Notes: generated by a model from the letters alone, not told the origin. DNA of 64,000 nucleotides from DASQZT01 sp963728965 (GCA_963728965.1 CAVSMH010000006.1:1488001-1552000), one strand, 5' to 3'. Shown: positions 33,843 through 42,930, numbered from the stretch's first letter. Numbers and translations are program-made.

Positions 33843-35723
33843 CTAATCGGCGGGGCCAGGCTGCAGGGCGGGGAGGACATGCGCCAGAAGCTGCTCGCCG
33901 GTGTAAGGCTTCGGCAGAAAGCTGTGCACCTCCATGCCGCTGAATTCCTGTTTCACTTCGGCGTCACTATAGCCGCTGCTGACGATCACGTGAATGCCGG
34001 GCCGCATCCCCCGGATGGTGGGAAGCGCCTCATGGCCGTGGAGCTCGGGCATCGTCATATCCAGCAGGATGGCCCGGATGCAGGCGCCGTGCGCGGCCAG
34101 GCAGTCGATGGCCTGACGGCCGGTGGCCGCTTCAAAAACGGGGATGCCGCGCTTGGCGAGCATGGCCGCCGCCAGCTTGCGAATCGCCGGCTCGTCATCG
34201 ACAATCAACACCGCGCCAGCCGTGGTTCCGCCCTGACTGGCGACGGCGGGTTCGGGTAAGGATTGCATCCGGGACACGGGGATCCGCACCTCGATCCGGG
34301 TCCCGCGGCCGGGAGCGCTCTCGACGAAGATCTGTCCGTTCAGCGATCCGACGATGCCCTGCACGGCAGAGAGTCCCAATCCGCGGCCGAAGAACTTGGT
34401 GGTGAAGAAGGGATCGAAGATGCGCTTTTGCATCTCGTCATCCATGCCGCACCCGGTATCGGCGACCTCGATGCGCACGCCGTGATCCCCCTGGCTCGTC
34501 CGCACGGTCACGATGCCGGCCTGTGTTTCTCCGATGGCCTCGGCCGCATTGCGGATCAGGCTGGTGAGGACCAACTGCATCTGGCTGGGGTCCATGGGGA
34601 TCGCGGGCAATCCGGCCGCCAGTTCCGTGTGCAGCTCGACGTTCTTCGAAAGAGAGGTCCGCACCTGCCGGACGGCGGTTTCCGCGGCCGCGGACACGGA
34701 AACGGGCTGGCGGGTCAGGGCGCCTTTGCCGGCATAGGCGAGCAATTGGCGGGTGAGAGTGGCGGCGCGCTGCACGGATTCGATGGCGATGTTCAGAACC
34801 GACTCTACGTGGCAATCCGGACAAAGATCCTCGAGGGCCAGGCTGATGTTGCCGCTGACAGCGGTCAGAATGTTATTGAAGTCGTGGGCAATGCCGCCGG
34901 CGAGCAAGCCGATACTTTCGGCGCGCTCGGCGTCGCGGAGGCGCTCTTCCATGCGCCGGCGTTCGGTGATATCGCGGTTGATCTCGAGGATTCCGACGCC
35001 GCTGCCGTCGGGATCGCGGAGGAGCACCTGGCGGCTTTCGACGCGCACCTGGCGGCCGTCCCGGCAGGTGTGAAGGAGTTCGCCGTCCCAGCGGTCCTGC
35101 CGCTCCAAGACGTCATCGATGTGCTCCACCGAAACCACCGAACCGGTATGGAAGAGCCGGTGCATGACACTGCCGATGGCCTCCGCCGCCGTCCACCCGT
35201 ACAACTCTTCGGCGCCGCCGTTCCAGCCCGTGATGACGCGGTGGGAATCCGCGGTGATGATGGCATCGTGGGAGAGATTGACCAATTGCGTCTGGACTTG
35301 GAGGGCTTCCTCGGCCTGCCGGCGCCGGCGGCGGGTTTGGGCGTCGCCGATCTCACGCTCCACCGCCGGGACGAGGCGCGCCAGATTACTCTTCAGCAGG
35401 TAATCGTGCGCGCCGGACTTCATCATGGCGACCGCCGTGTCCTCACCCATGCGGGCGGACACCACGATGAAGGGAAGATCCGGTCCGGTCTCGTGCAGGA
35501 TGCGGAGGGCGGCCGGGGCGTCGAACTGGGGCAGATGGTAATCGGCGATGAGGACGTCCCATTCCTGGCGGGCCAGCGCGGCCCGCATCTCGGCGGCGCG
35601 TTCCACTCTCTCGGCATGGACGGCATAGCCCGCCTTCTCGAGCAGGCGCACGATTATGGCGGCATCGCTTTCGGAATCCTCGATCTGCAAAACGCGCAAG
35701 GGCTCACTCATAGTCGAAGTCAT
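33843..35723 (-). CDS. Hybrid sensor: receiver-PAS-histidine kinase-receiver
   Basis: A 626-aa cytosolic protein. Order: N-terminal receiver (about 8-125, VLQIEDSESDAA), coiled linker, PAS domain (about 140-255), HisKA/HATPase kinase (about 265-490; H-box GGIAHDFNNILTAV, then MDDEMQKRIFDPFFTTK and GRGLGLSAV) and C-terminal receiver (about 505-620, VLIVDDEPAIRK). The DFNN H-box places it in the NtrB-like kinase class. The start at 35723 forms an ATGA overlap with the upstream receiver gene; a further ATG at 35711 is possible. It is the last of three coupled signalling genes and has both phosphoryl donor and acceptor domains, so it can take part in a multi-step relay. It has no membrane segment. 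Confidence 0.9.
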   Translation of the reverse strand: MTSTMSEPLRVLQIEDSESDAAIIVRLLEKAGYAVHAERVERAAEMRAALARQEWDVLIADYHLPQFDAPAALRILHETGPDLPFIVVSARMGEDTAVAMMKSGAHDYLLKSNLARLVPAVEREIGDAQTRRRRRQAEEALQVQTQLVNLSHDAIITADSHRVITGWNGGAEELYGWTAAEAIGSVMHRLFHTGSVVSVEHIDDVLERQDRWDGELLHTCRDGRQVRVESRQVLLRDPDGSGVGILEINRDITERRRMEERLRDAERAESIGLLAGGIAHDFNNILTAVSGNISLALEDLCPDCHVESVLNIAIESVQRAATLTRQLLAYAGKGALTRQPVSVSAAAETAVRQVRTSLSKNVELHTELAAGLPAIPMDPSQMQLVLTSLIRNAAEAIGETQAGIVTVRTSQGDHGVRIEVADTGCGMDDEMQKRIFDPFFTTKFFGRGLGLSAVQGIVGSLNGQIFVESAPGRGTRIEVRIPVSRMQSLPEPAVASQGGTTAGAVLIVDDEPAIRKLAAAMLAKRGIPVFEAATGRQAIDCLAAHGACIRAILLDMTMPELHGHEALPTIRGMRPGIHVIVSSGYSDAEVKQEFSGMEVHSFLPKPYTGEQLLAHVLPALQPGPAD

Positions 35724-36169
35724 TTCAGCGGGGGAGGCGGCTCGTTCAGGACCAGCCAATACAAGCCGAGCTGTTCGACGGCAGCGGCGAATTGCTTGAA
35801 GTCTACCGGCTTGCGAATGTAACTGTTGACTCCGAGCTCGTAACCACCGGCGACATCCTGCTCCTCCTTGGAAGTAGTGAGGATGACGACGGGAAGCCGG
35901 CGGGTCCGCGCATCGCCGCGGATCTGGCGCAACACCTCCAGCCCGGGAACTTTAGGGAGCTTGAGATCGAGCAGGATGAGCGCCGGCATTTGAGAGACAT
36001 CGCGGCCGGCGTGCGCGCCCGCGCCCCGCAGATAGTCGAGCGCCTCCTGTCCATCCTCGGCCACCACGAGGTCGTTGAGGATCTGCGCTTTCTCGAGCGC
36101 CCGCCGGGTGAGACCGACATCGCTAGGATTGTCTTCGACCAGGAGTATGCTTTTGGAATCGACGATCAT
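35720..36169 (-). CDS. Single-domain response regulator (Rcp1/CheY-like)
   Basis: A 149-aa receiver with no output domain: ILLVEDNPSDVGLTRRAL (acidic pocket), LILLDLKLPKVPG (phospho-acceptor Asp), LTTSKEEQD (Thr/Ser) and YIRKPVDF (Lys). The pattern matches the Rcp1-type partners of phytochrome-like kinases, which fits the large kinase encoded just upstream. The start at 36169 gives an ATGA overlap with that kinase, and its stop overlaps the start of the hybrid kinase in the same way. It probably shuttles phosphate between the two kinases. Confidence 0.93.
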   Translation of the reverse strand: MIVDSKSILLVEDNPSDVGLTRRALEKAQILNDLVVAEDGQEALDYLRGAGAHAGRDVSQMPALILLDLKLPKVPGLEVLRQIRGDARTRRLPVVILTTSKEEQDVAGGYELGVNSYIRKPVDFKQFAAAVEQLGLYWLVLNEPPPPLK

Positions 36170-39030
36170 TGGCCACCCAGGGTGAAATAAAAGGTCGCGC
36201 CGTGATCGGGCGCAGCCTCGGCCCACACGCGTCCGCCGTGGCGGTGGATGATGCGCTGCACGGTCGCCAGGCCGACGCCCGTACCCGGAAATTCCGACGC
36301 TTTGTGCAGCCGTTGAAACGCCCCGAACAGCGTGCCGGCGAAGGCCATATCGAACCCCACGCCGTTGTCGCGGACATAGAACGGCCGCCCGTCCTTGGAC
36401 GCGATGCCGAACTCGATGCGGGCCCGGGCGCGCGGGCCGGTGAACTTGACGGCATTGCCGAACAGGTTCGTCAGGGCGATATCGAGGAGCCTGGCATCGC
36501 CCAACCCGGTCAGTCCGGCGCCGATCACAAATTCGATTTGCCGCTGGTGATGGGCCTCGGCAAGCCGCGCCGATACGGTACGGGCCAACGACGTCAAATC
36601 GACCGTATCGCGCTCCATGCCGGCGCGGGTAATGCGGGAAAGCTGCAACAGGTCGTCGATCAGCATCCCCATGCGCTGCGTCTCGCCGCGGACGCGGTCG
36701 AGGTACTGGCAGGCGCGTTCATCGAGGGCGCCGCGGTAATCTTCGACGAGCGCCAGGCTCCAGCCGTCGATGCCGCGGAGGGGCGCCCGCAGATCGTGCG
36801 AGACGGAGTAGGCAAACGCCTCCAGTTCCTGGTTGGCGGCTTCGAGCTGAGCGGTGCGCTGGTGCACACGACTCTCCAGTTCGGCGTTGAGCGTCCGAAG
36901 GGCCTCGTCCGCCTCTTTGAGGGCGGTCACGTCGCGACCTACCACCACCGATCCGACGATGGTGCCGTCCTTGTCGCGAATGGGGCTGAAGCTGTAACTT
37001 CCGACCCAGGTCTCACCGGTATCCTTGCGGCGCAGCCGGTATTCGGCGTTGGTCACCGTCTCGCCGCGGAGCGCGCGCGGGACGGCCCACATCGGCACCG
37101 GCGCGGGAGTTCCATCCGGGAAGAACATATCCAGGATGCCGGGATATTCGGCAAAGGTCCTGGCGCATTCGTCTTTACTGGCGAAGCGGTGGAAGGTGGC
37201 GAAGGCGTGGTTGAACTCGACGAACCGGCCGTCGAGATCGGAGATGAATACCGCGTCGCTCATGCTTCCCAGGGCGGCTTGCAGCCTGGCCTGGCTTTCG
37301 GCGACGGCCGCCTGGGCGTGTTTGCGCCCGGTGATGTCAAACTCGATGCCATCCCAGGTGGTAGAGCCATCGGGATTGCGGGAGGGCGTGGAGCGCATCA
37401 GCGACCAGCGGATTTCGCCGGTGGTGCGATGGCGGTGGCGGACCTCGATTTCAAACCGGCTCAGGCGCTCGCGCGAGGTCGAGATGGCGGCATGCAGCCG
37501 GTCATGGTCTTCGGGCAGGATGTTGCGCTCGACCGCCGCGGCATCGCTCCGATATTCGGCCGCCGGCACACCGGTCATGCGCTCGATGCCGGCGGTCATA
37601 AAATCGATGTGGGGCGTACCGTCGATATCCTCGCGGTAGCGGAAGAGGGCGGCCTCGGGCAGGCTGTCGGCCAAGGCGCGCAACCGGTCTTCGCTTTCGC
37701 GGCGGGCCTCCTGCGAGCGCCTCTGGAGAAACACCTGCACGATGGCGGAGGAAAGCGCCTCGACGGCCTGCAAGTCCTGATCCCGATAACCACCCTGGCG
37801 GTTGGCCAGACCGACCATGCCGATAGTCTTGCCGCCCTCGACCAGCGGAGCCCCCAGAAAGGCGGTTAGCGGCGGATGTCCCTGGAGCGTGCCGATGCGG
37901 TCGGGGTGCGAGGCCGGATCGTTGGTATAGAACCCTTTTTCATCCAGGAGGACGCGGCCGTAAATGCCGTGGATGGCGAACCCGGCGGGTATTTTTCGAG
38001 GGCTGCCGAGGTCCAGGCGGCATGCATCCCAGCCGAGGTCGCTGATGGCGATGTCGTCCAGGCGGCCGTGGGGGCCGAGTTTGCCGATGAAGCCGGCCTG
38101 GCTCGCGGTGACTTCTTCGGCGACGGCCAGGCACGCCAGGCCCAGTTTCTCCTCGGTGTCGCAGGACAGGGCCTCGCCGAAGATCCGGTTGATGCCCGCG
38201 AGGACGGCCATCTGCTGCCGGACGGTGTCGGCGCTCCGCTTGAGCTCGGTAATGTCGATGTTGACGCCAGCCATGCCGATGGCACGGCCGGATGGATCGT
38301 ACGAGGCGCGCCCGCGGTCGGCCAGCCAGCGTACGGTCCCGTCCGGCCAGAGCACGCGATATTCCACGTCGAAATCGCGTTGGTTGTCGGCGGCGGTGTT
38401 CAAGGCGTGGAGGGCGTGGTCGCGGTCGTCGGGGTGGACCGCAGCGCGCCAGGTTTCGAAGGTGACCGGCCCGTCCGGCGGCACGCCGAAGAGTTGTCTC
38501 CAATTGCCGCTGACGACGACGTGACTGGTTCCCGGGGTCCAGAACCAGACGCCGATTCCCGCCGCCTGGGTGGCGAAGTTCAGCCGCTCCTCGCTCTCAC
38601 GCAGCGCCCGCTCGGCCCGGCGGAGTCCGGCATTGTCCGGGCCGGCCGGGGCTGCGGGGGGCGTGGCGTCATCGCCCTGGTGGTGGCGAATCTGGCCGAA
38701 GAGGACGCCGGCGACGGCCGCCACCACCGCAAACAGCGCCAGCCCCACGGTCGCATCCGGGTCCGGCGGCAGGAAGGAGTGGCGCGGCTCGAGGAAGAAG
38801 TACCAGATGCCGGCGATGCTGAAGGCGCCGGCCGCGAGGGCCGGCCCCAGGCCCCCGAAGCGGCCCGCCACGATGACCGCCAATGCGAATGGCAGATACA
38901 TGCCCTGCCGGCCCAACGCGGGGCCGAGCGCGAGCCCAAGGCCCAACGCCGCCAGTGCCGCCGCCGCTGCCATGGCGAACGGCGTGACGGCGGGTCGAAA
39001 GGAAGGGGCGGACTGGTAGGTGGAAGCCAT
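36166..39030 (-). CDS. Membrane PAS/GAF sensor histidine kinase
   Basis: A 954-aa sensor. An N-terminal membrane unit of about four helices (about 12-120, DUF4118-like, including WYFFLEPRHSF) is followed by a PAS domain (about 155-270), a GAF domain (about 285-440), two further PAS domains (about 455-575 and 585-705), a coiled coil, and a kinase core with SVSHDLRAPLRGIDG (phospho-His), FGNAVKFT (N-box) and DNGVGFDM/GTGVGLA (ATP lid). The kinase core resembles that of bacteriophytochrome-type kinases and pairs naturally with the Rcp1-like receiver downstream. The ATG at 39030 is preferred because of GGGAG six nt upstream; the longer frame to 39120 has no such site. The signal sensed is unknown. 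Confidence 0.92.
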   Translation of the reverse strand: MASTYQSAPSFRPAVTPFAMAAAAALAALGLGLALGPALGRQGMYLPFALAVIVAGRFGGLGPALAAGAFSIAGIWYFFLEPRHSFLPPDPDATVGLALFAVVAAVAGVLFGQIRHHQGDDATPPAAPAGPDNAGLRRAERALRESEERLNFATQAAGIGVWFWTPGTSHVVVSGNWRQLFGVPPDGPVTFETWRAAVHPDDRDHALHALNTAADNQRDFDVEYRVLWPDGTVRWLADRGRASYDPSGRAIGMAGVNIDITELKRSADTVRQQMAVLAGINRIFGEALSCDTEEKLGLACLAVAEEVTASQAGFIGKLGPHGRLDDIAISDLGWDACRLDLGSPRKIPAGFAIHGIYGRVLLDEKGFYTNDPASHPDRIGTLQGHPPLTAFLGAPLVEGGKTIGMVGLANRQGGYRDQDLQAVEALSSAIVQVFLQRRSQEARRESEDRLRALADSLPEAALFRYREDIDGTPHIDFMTAGIERMTGVPAAEYRSDAAAVERNILPEDHDRLHAAISTSRERLSRFEIEVRHRHRTTGEIRWSLMRSTPSRNPDGSTTWDGIEFDITGRKHAQAAVAESQARLQAALGSMSDAVFISDLDGRFVEFNHAFATFHRFASKDECARTFAEYPGILDMFFPDGTPAPVPMWAVPRALRGETVTNAEYRLRRKDTGETWVGSYSFSPIRDKDGTIVGSVVVGRDVTALKEADEALRTLNAELESRVHQRTAQLEAANQELEAFAYSVSHDLRAPLRGIDGWSLALVEDYRGALDERACQYLDRVRGETQRMGMLIDDLLQLSRITRAGMERDTVDLTSLARTVSARLAEAHHQRQIEFVIGAGLTGLGDARLLDIALTNLFGNAVKFTGPRARARIEFGIASKDGRPFYVRDNGVGFDMAFAGTLFGAFQRLHKASEFPGTGVGLATVQRIIHRHGGRVWAEAAPDHGATFYFTLGGQ

Positions 39031-39362
39031 GGACCGCTCCCGCGCCGGGCGTGCGAATCGGGTGAAAAACGCGGGAAGTGAGCTAGCAGCAACTGTGGCA
39101 CCAAACTCAGGTGTTGCCACAGACTACTGAAACTGGTGCAGTTAAGGCCTCCAAAGCACCGGATTGCCAGGGTCAATTCCAGGCCTGATTTGGGTGAAAT
39201 GGCTCAACTCGGGAGCGGCTGGGGGAAAGCCGGGGCGACGCGGCGCTCCCGCTGTTGCATTCCGCGCGCGCCGGTCCTACGGGTTTGGGGGAGCCGGCCT
39301 TACCGCTTCGATATCCTGCACGCTTTGGCGACCTGGACCGTCATAAACTAGGAGTGAACCGT
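39031..39362. other. Divergent intergenic region, kinase operon and pilin gene
   Basis: These 332 nt must hold the promoters of the signalling operon (minus) and the pilin-like gene (plus). I see no strong consensus for sigma-70, sigma-54 or sigma-28. A ribosome-binding site TAGGAGTG lies before the pilin start. Confidence 0.4.
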
Positions 39363-39833
39363 ATGCGAAATCGCAGACTGCGCCGTGGCTTCTCCCTGAT
39401 TGAGCTGCTGATCGTGATTGCGATCATCCTGATCATCATCACGATTGCCGTCCCGAAGTACAATCGAACCCAGATGTACATGCGGGAAACCGCCGCCATC
39501 AAGGCGATCCAGACGATTCACCAGATGGAGGTCCAGTATCAGTCGCAGTACGGCAAGTATGCGACTTCGCTGGCCGAGTTGGGCCCGCCCGCCAGTGGCG
39601 CGCCCACACCCGCCGCCGCGGACCTGATTGGCCGGGACCTTTCCGAAGGCGTGAAGCAGGGCTACAAATTCTCGCTTACCGGGATTCCCGGCGGGTACCA
39701 GGTCAACGCCAATCCGGAAACCTACAACAGCAGCGGCAGCCGGACTTTTTATTCCGACCAGACCATGGTCATCCACGAGAACTACGGACCGGAGCCGGCC
39801 ACGGCGAACAGCAAAGAACTCGGCATGCACTAG
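39363..39833 (+). CDS. Type IV pilin-like protein
   Basis: A 156-aa prepilin. The leader MRNRRLRRG is short and basic, followed by FSLIELLIVIAIILIIITIAVP: cleavage after Gly9 leaves Phe as residue 1 and Glu at mature position 5, the class III/type IVa signature. A globular domain follows that includes MQ...QYQSQYGKYATSLAELG and GYKFSLTG, a pattern common in acidobacterial and deltaproteobacterial pilins and pseudopilins. It may be a major pilin or a type II secretion pseudopilin. It needs a PilD-type peptidase; the CpaA peptidase in the window belongs to the Tad set and is unlikely to be its partner. It stands alone. Confidence 0.88.
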   Translation: MRNRRLRRGFSLIELLIVIAIILIIITIAVPKYNRTQMYMRETAAIKAIQTIHQMEVQYQSQYGKYATSLAELGPPASGAPTPAAADLIGRDLSEGVKQGYKFSLTGIPGGYQVNANPETYNSSGSRTFYSDQTMVIHENYGPEPATANSKELGMH

Positions 39834-39854
39834 GCCGCGGAATTTTGCAAACTC

Positions 39855-39860
39855 TATACA
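39855..39860 (+). promoter_or_regulatory. Possible -10 (TATACA) before the Rieske gene
   Basis: TATACA lies 36 nt before the Rieske ATG at 39897. No matching -35 was found. Confidence 0.3.
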
Positions 39861-39896
39861 ATTGGGCAACACAAGCTGCGGTGGGGTGCGCGTACC

Positions 39897-40424
39897 ATGG
39901 AAGACGTGCGGACCGCCGAGCACCACCCGGAAGCCGATGAAACCACTCGCCGGAACTTCTTTACCGGCGCCATCTACGCGCTCTGGGCGGCGATTGCCGC
40001 GGCGCTGGGGGCACCGGCGCTGGGGTACCTCCTGCTGCCTCCCAAGATGCGCAAAACGGATGAGTGGGTAGAGGTCGGCGACATCTCCCGGCTGGCGGCG
40101 AATGATCCGGTGGAGATGACGTTCCGGCGCAATCGCACCGACGGCTGGAAGATCACCAGTGAGAAGAGCACGGCCTGGGTGGTCAAGCGGGCGGACCACG
40201 GGCTGGTGGCCTTCGGACCGCAATGTACCCACCTGGGGTGCGCTTATCACTGGGAGGAGGGCAAGCAGGAGTTTCTTTGCCCGTGCCACACGTCGCTGTT
40301 TTCGATTGACGGCAAGGTGCTTTCGGGCCCGGCGCTGCGGCCTCTCGACCGGTATGAGACCCGCGTGGAAGCGAACCGGCTATGGCTGGGCCCCTTGCGC
40401 CGCTCCGGGGAGGGCCCGGCATGA
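39897..40424 (+). CDS. Rieske iron-sulfur protein of a cytochrome bc complex
   Basis: A 175-aa protein with an N-terminal Tat-like segment (TRRNFFTGAIYALWAAIAA) that also acts as a membrane anchor, and a C-terminal Rieske domain. Cluster ligands are C110 and H112 (CTHLGC) and C128 and H131 (CPCH); C115 and C130 form the usual disulfide. It passes electrons from quinol to cytochrome c in the bc complex. The stop overlaps the ATG of the cytochrome b gene (ATGA), so the two subunits are made together. Confidence 0.95.
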   Translation: MEDVRTAEHHPEADETTRRNFFTGAIYALWAAIAAALGAPALGYLLLPPKMRKTDEWVEVGDISRLAANDPVEMTFRRNRTDGWKITSEKSTAWVVKRADHGLVAFGPQCTHLGCAYHWEEGKQEFLCPCHTSLFSIDGKVLSGPALRPLDRYETRVEANRLWLGPLRRSGEGPA

Positions 40425-42058
40425 GGCGGCGCTGGGACTACGTCGCCGGGTGGCTGGACCATCGCACCGGCGTGCAGAGCGCGGTGCGGCAGTTTCTCTA
40501 CGAGGAGATCCCGGCATCGAGCGGCTGGCGGCAGGTGTTCGGCAGCGTGGCCGTGTTTCTGTTTCTGGTGCAGGCGTTCACCGGCGCGCTGCTGGCCTTC
40601 AACTACGCCCCCACCCCCGGGGACGCCTACAACAGCCTGCGCTATATCCTGACCGAAGTGACCGGCGGGCGCCTGATCCGGGGGCTGCACCACTGGGGCG
40701 CCAGCATGATGATCGTGGTGGTGGTGCTGCACATGATCCAGGTGTTTCTCTACGGGGCTTATAAAAAGCCGCGCGAAGCGACCTGGATGCTGGGCGTGGT
40801 GCTGCTGCTGATCACGCTCGCCTTCGGGCTGACCGGATACCTGCTCCCCTGGGACAACCGCGCTTATTGGGGCACCGTAGTGGCCACCCAGATCGCCGGA
40901 CAGGCTCCCGTGCTGGGCCCCTACCTCACCCGCCTGCTGGGCGGGGGCGGGGCGGTGGGAGTGGTCACGTTTGCGCGGTTTTACGGCATGCACGTATTGC
41001 TGCTGCCGCCGGCCACCCTGATCCTCATCGGCCTTCACGTCTACCTGGTTCGCAAGCACGGGGTGGCGCCCGTGCCCGGAGACGAACTGGTTCCCCGCAA
41101 GAAGTTCTACCCCGCGCAGGCCTTCAAGGACACCCTGGCGATCTTCATGGCGTTCCTGGTGTTGTTCCTCCTGGCGGCGGCGGCGCGCGTGCCGCTCGAG
41201 CAACTGGCGGATCCCACCGATACGTCCTACATACCGCGTCCGGAATGGTATTTTCTGTTCCTGTTCCAAATGCTGAAGCTGTTTGCGGGGCCGCTCGAAG
41301 TGCTGGGGAGTGTGGTGCTGCCGACGCTGGCTATCCTGGCGCTGGTGCTGGTGCCGTTTCTCGACCGCAGCAAGATGGTGAAGGTGACCGGGCGTACGGT
41401 GGCCTTCGGGTGCGTGGCGCTGGCGGCGATCGGCTGGACGGGCCTCACCGTCGCGGCGGTGAGGAGCACGCCGCCGCCCCAGGGCGGTATGCAGATCGAC
41501 TACTCGGCGCCCACCGACTGGATGCAGCTCTCGCCCGAAGAGATGGCCGGAGTGGCGTATTTCCGCGAGGAGAACTGCGTGAGCTGTCACGCCATCGGCG
41601 GCCAGGGAGCGACGATCGGCCCGGACCTGACCACCACTTCCATTCACAAAGACGCGGCCTGGATGATCCAGCATTTCAAGAGGCCGGCGGCCATGCGTCC
41701 GGGAAGTTCGATGCCGGCCATTCAGCTCAGCGACCCGCAATTGAACGCCCTGGCGGCGTTCCTGTTGAAGCTCAATCCGAACAACGCCACGGCGCTCGAG
41801 AATGCTCCCGATTTCGCCGCGGCCGGCGCGCTGGTTTACCAGGCGAACCACTGCGGAACCTGTCACGTCGTGAACCACTCGGGGGTCCAGGTGGGACCGT
41901 CCCTCAACGGCATCGCCAAACGCCAGAGCCGGAGCTGGGTAGAGGCGCATTTCGCCGCTCCCCAGAAGCTCTCGCCGGGTTCCATCATGCCGGCGTACAA
42001 ATTGTCAGCCAAGAACCTTGCAGCGCTCACCTCCTATCTGTTCGCCTTACCGGAGTAG
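40421..42058 (+). CDS. Cytochrome b fused to di-heme cytochrome c
   Basis: A 545-aa three-in-one subunit. Residues about 1-215 are a cytochrome b6-type N-domain with heme ligands H90 and H104 (LHHWGAS, LHMIQVFLYGAYKKPRE) and a second His pair in FYGMHVLLLPP and GLHVYLVRKHG. Residues about 220-350 are the subunit IV-like half with RPEWYFLF (the PEWY quinol-site motif). Residues about 375-545 are two cytochrome c domains with CVSCH (386-390) and CGTCH (478-482). With the upstream Rieske protein this completes a quinol:cytochrome c oxidoreductase in two genes. The fused c domains would remain bound on the periplasmic face. Confidence 0.93.
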   Translation: MRRRWDYVAGWLDHRTGVQSAVRQFLYEEIPASSGWRQVFGSVAVFLFLVQAFTGALLAFNYAPTPGDAYNSLRYILTEVTGGRLIRGLHHWGASMMIVVVVLHMIQVFLYGAYKKPREATWMLGVVLLLITLAFGLTGYLLPWDNRAYWGTVVATQIAGQAPVLGPYLTRLLGGGGAVGVVTFARFYGMHVLLLPPATLILIGLHVYLVRKHGVAPVPGDELVPRKKFYPAQAFKDTLAIFMAFLVLFLLAAAARVPLEQLADPTDTSYIPRPEWYFLFLFQMLKLFAGPLEVLGSVVLPTLAILALVLVPFLDRSKMVKVTGRTVAFGCVALAAIGWTGLTVAAVRSTPPPQGGMQIDYSAPTDWMQLSPEEMAGVAYFREENCVSCHAIGGQGATIGPDLTTTSIHKDAAWMIQHFKRPAAMRPGSSMPAIQLSDPQLNALAAFLLKLNPNNATALENAPDFAAAGALVYQANHCGTCHVVNHSGVQVGPSLNGIAKRQSRSWVEAHFAAPQKLSPGSIMPAYKLSAKNLAALTSYLFALPE

Positions 42059-42090
42059 CCGGTTCCGCGTGTCTCCCGAGGCGCGACCGC

Positions 42091-42849
42091 TTACAGCGCC
42101 TCGGCGGAATGAATGCCTTCCTCCTGGAGCGTCACCGCCATTTTCTTCAACGCCGTCTTGTGGATCTGCGAAATGCGGCTCTCGTTGACGCCGAGCAGGT
42201 CGCCGATCTCCTTCATGGTCATTTCGTTGGTGTAATACAGGAAGACCACCTTCTGATAGCGCTTGGGCAGCCGTTCGATGGCCCGCGCGAGAGTGGAGTG
42301 AAGCTGCCGGCGCTCGGCGATGCGGTCGGGCTGAAAATCGGGTTTGGCCGGGAAATCCTGGGCGCGGTCGTGGTCCTGGTCGGGGTGGGCCGACGGCGAG
42401 ACCAGGCCAACGGTTCGCAACTCCACCAGCATGTGCCGCCAGCGGTCCATGCCGATGCCCATCTCTTCGGCCACTTCGGCCTCGGTGGGGGTCCGGCCGA
42501 GCTTCAGGGCGAGGTCGCGGGTGATGGTGTCCACCTGTTTCTGTCGCTTGCGCATATCGCGCGAGGCCCAGTCGAGCTGGCGCAGGCTGTCGAGGATGGC
42601 GCCCTTGATGCGGTGCTTGGCGTAGCTGGGGAATACCACGTTCTTGGTGGAATCGTACTTCTCCACGGCATCGAACAGACCCAGCACGCCGGCATGGATG
42701 AGGTCGTCGAGATCCACATGGACCGGCAGATTCTCGTGGACACGAATCGCGATCGCTTTCACCAGGGGAAGATGGTCGAGCACGATCTGATCGCGAACCT
42801 GTCTGGTTACTCTCTGACGCCCGCGTAAAGACACACGTTGCACCTGCAT
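42091..42849 (-). CDS. fliA: FliA/WhiG-family RNA polymerase sigma factor (sigma-28)
   Basis: A 252-aa sigma factor. Region 2 (LDDLIHAGVLGLFDAVEKYD...FPSYAKHRIKGAILDSLRQLDW) and region 4 (LPKRYQKVVFLYYTNEMTMKEIGDLLGVNESRISQIHKTALKKM) match the FliA/WhiG group, with a region 3 between. FliA directs transcription from TAAA-N15-GCCGATAA promoters. ATG 42849 is chosen because AGGA lies eight nt upstream; a GTG at 42906 would add 19 residues. No flagellar gene or anti-sigma gene (flgM) is in the window. The upstream region has a sigma-54 promoter match at 42914-42930, and GCCGATAA -10 boxes occur before the Tad and surface-protein genes. Confidence 0.93.
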   Translation of the reverse strand: MQVQRVSLRGRQRVTRQVRDQIVLDHLPLVKAIAIRVHENLPVHVDLDDLIHAGVLGLFDAVEKYDSTKNVVFPSYAKHRIKGAILDSLRQLDWASRDMRKRQKQVDTITRDLALKLGRTPTEAEVAEEMGIGMDRWRHMLVELRTVGLVSPSAHPDQDHDRAQDFPAKPDFQPDRIAERRQLHSTLARAIERLPKRYQKVVFLYYTNEMTMKEIGDLLGVNESRISQIHKTALKKMAVTLQEEGIHSAEAL

Positions 42850-42913
42850 CGCTTTGTTCCTTTTTTTGGGATTTTTGAGGACCGTGTCCGTTGTTTCGGA
42901 CAGCACCTAAGTG

Positions 42914-42930
42914 TGCACCCTTAGTGCCAA
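42914..42930 (-). promoter_or_regulatory. Sigma-54-type -24/-12 promoter of the sigma-28 gene
   Basis: The minus strand reads TTGGCACTAAGGGTGCA. The -24 element TTGGCAC is perfect, the GG-N10-GC spacing is exact, and the -12 element is GTGCA against TTGCA/T. It ends 64 nt before the ATG at 42849. No enhancer-binding protein gene is present in the window. Confidence 0.6.

Noticed and set aside
37782..37789. CCCGATAA on the plus strand
   Set aside because: One mismatch, antisense within the sensor kinase gene, no gene start follows.
42850..42906. N-terminal extension of the sigma factor from GTG 42906
   Set aside because: No ribosome-binding site; the ATG at 42849 has AGGA at good distance and fits the family N-terminus better.
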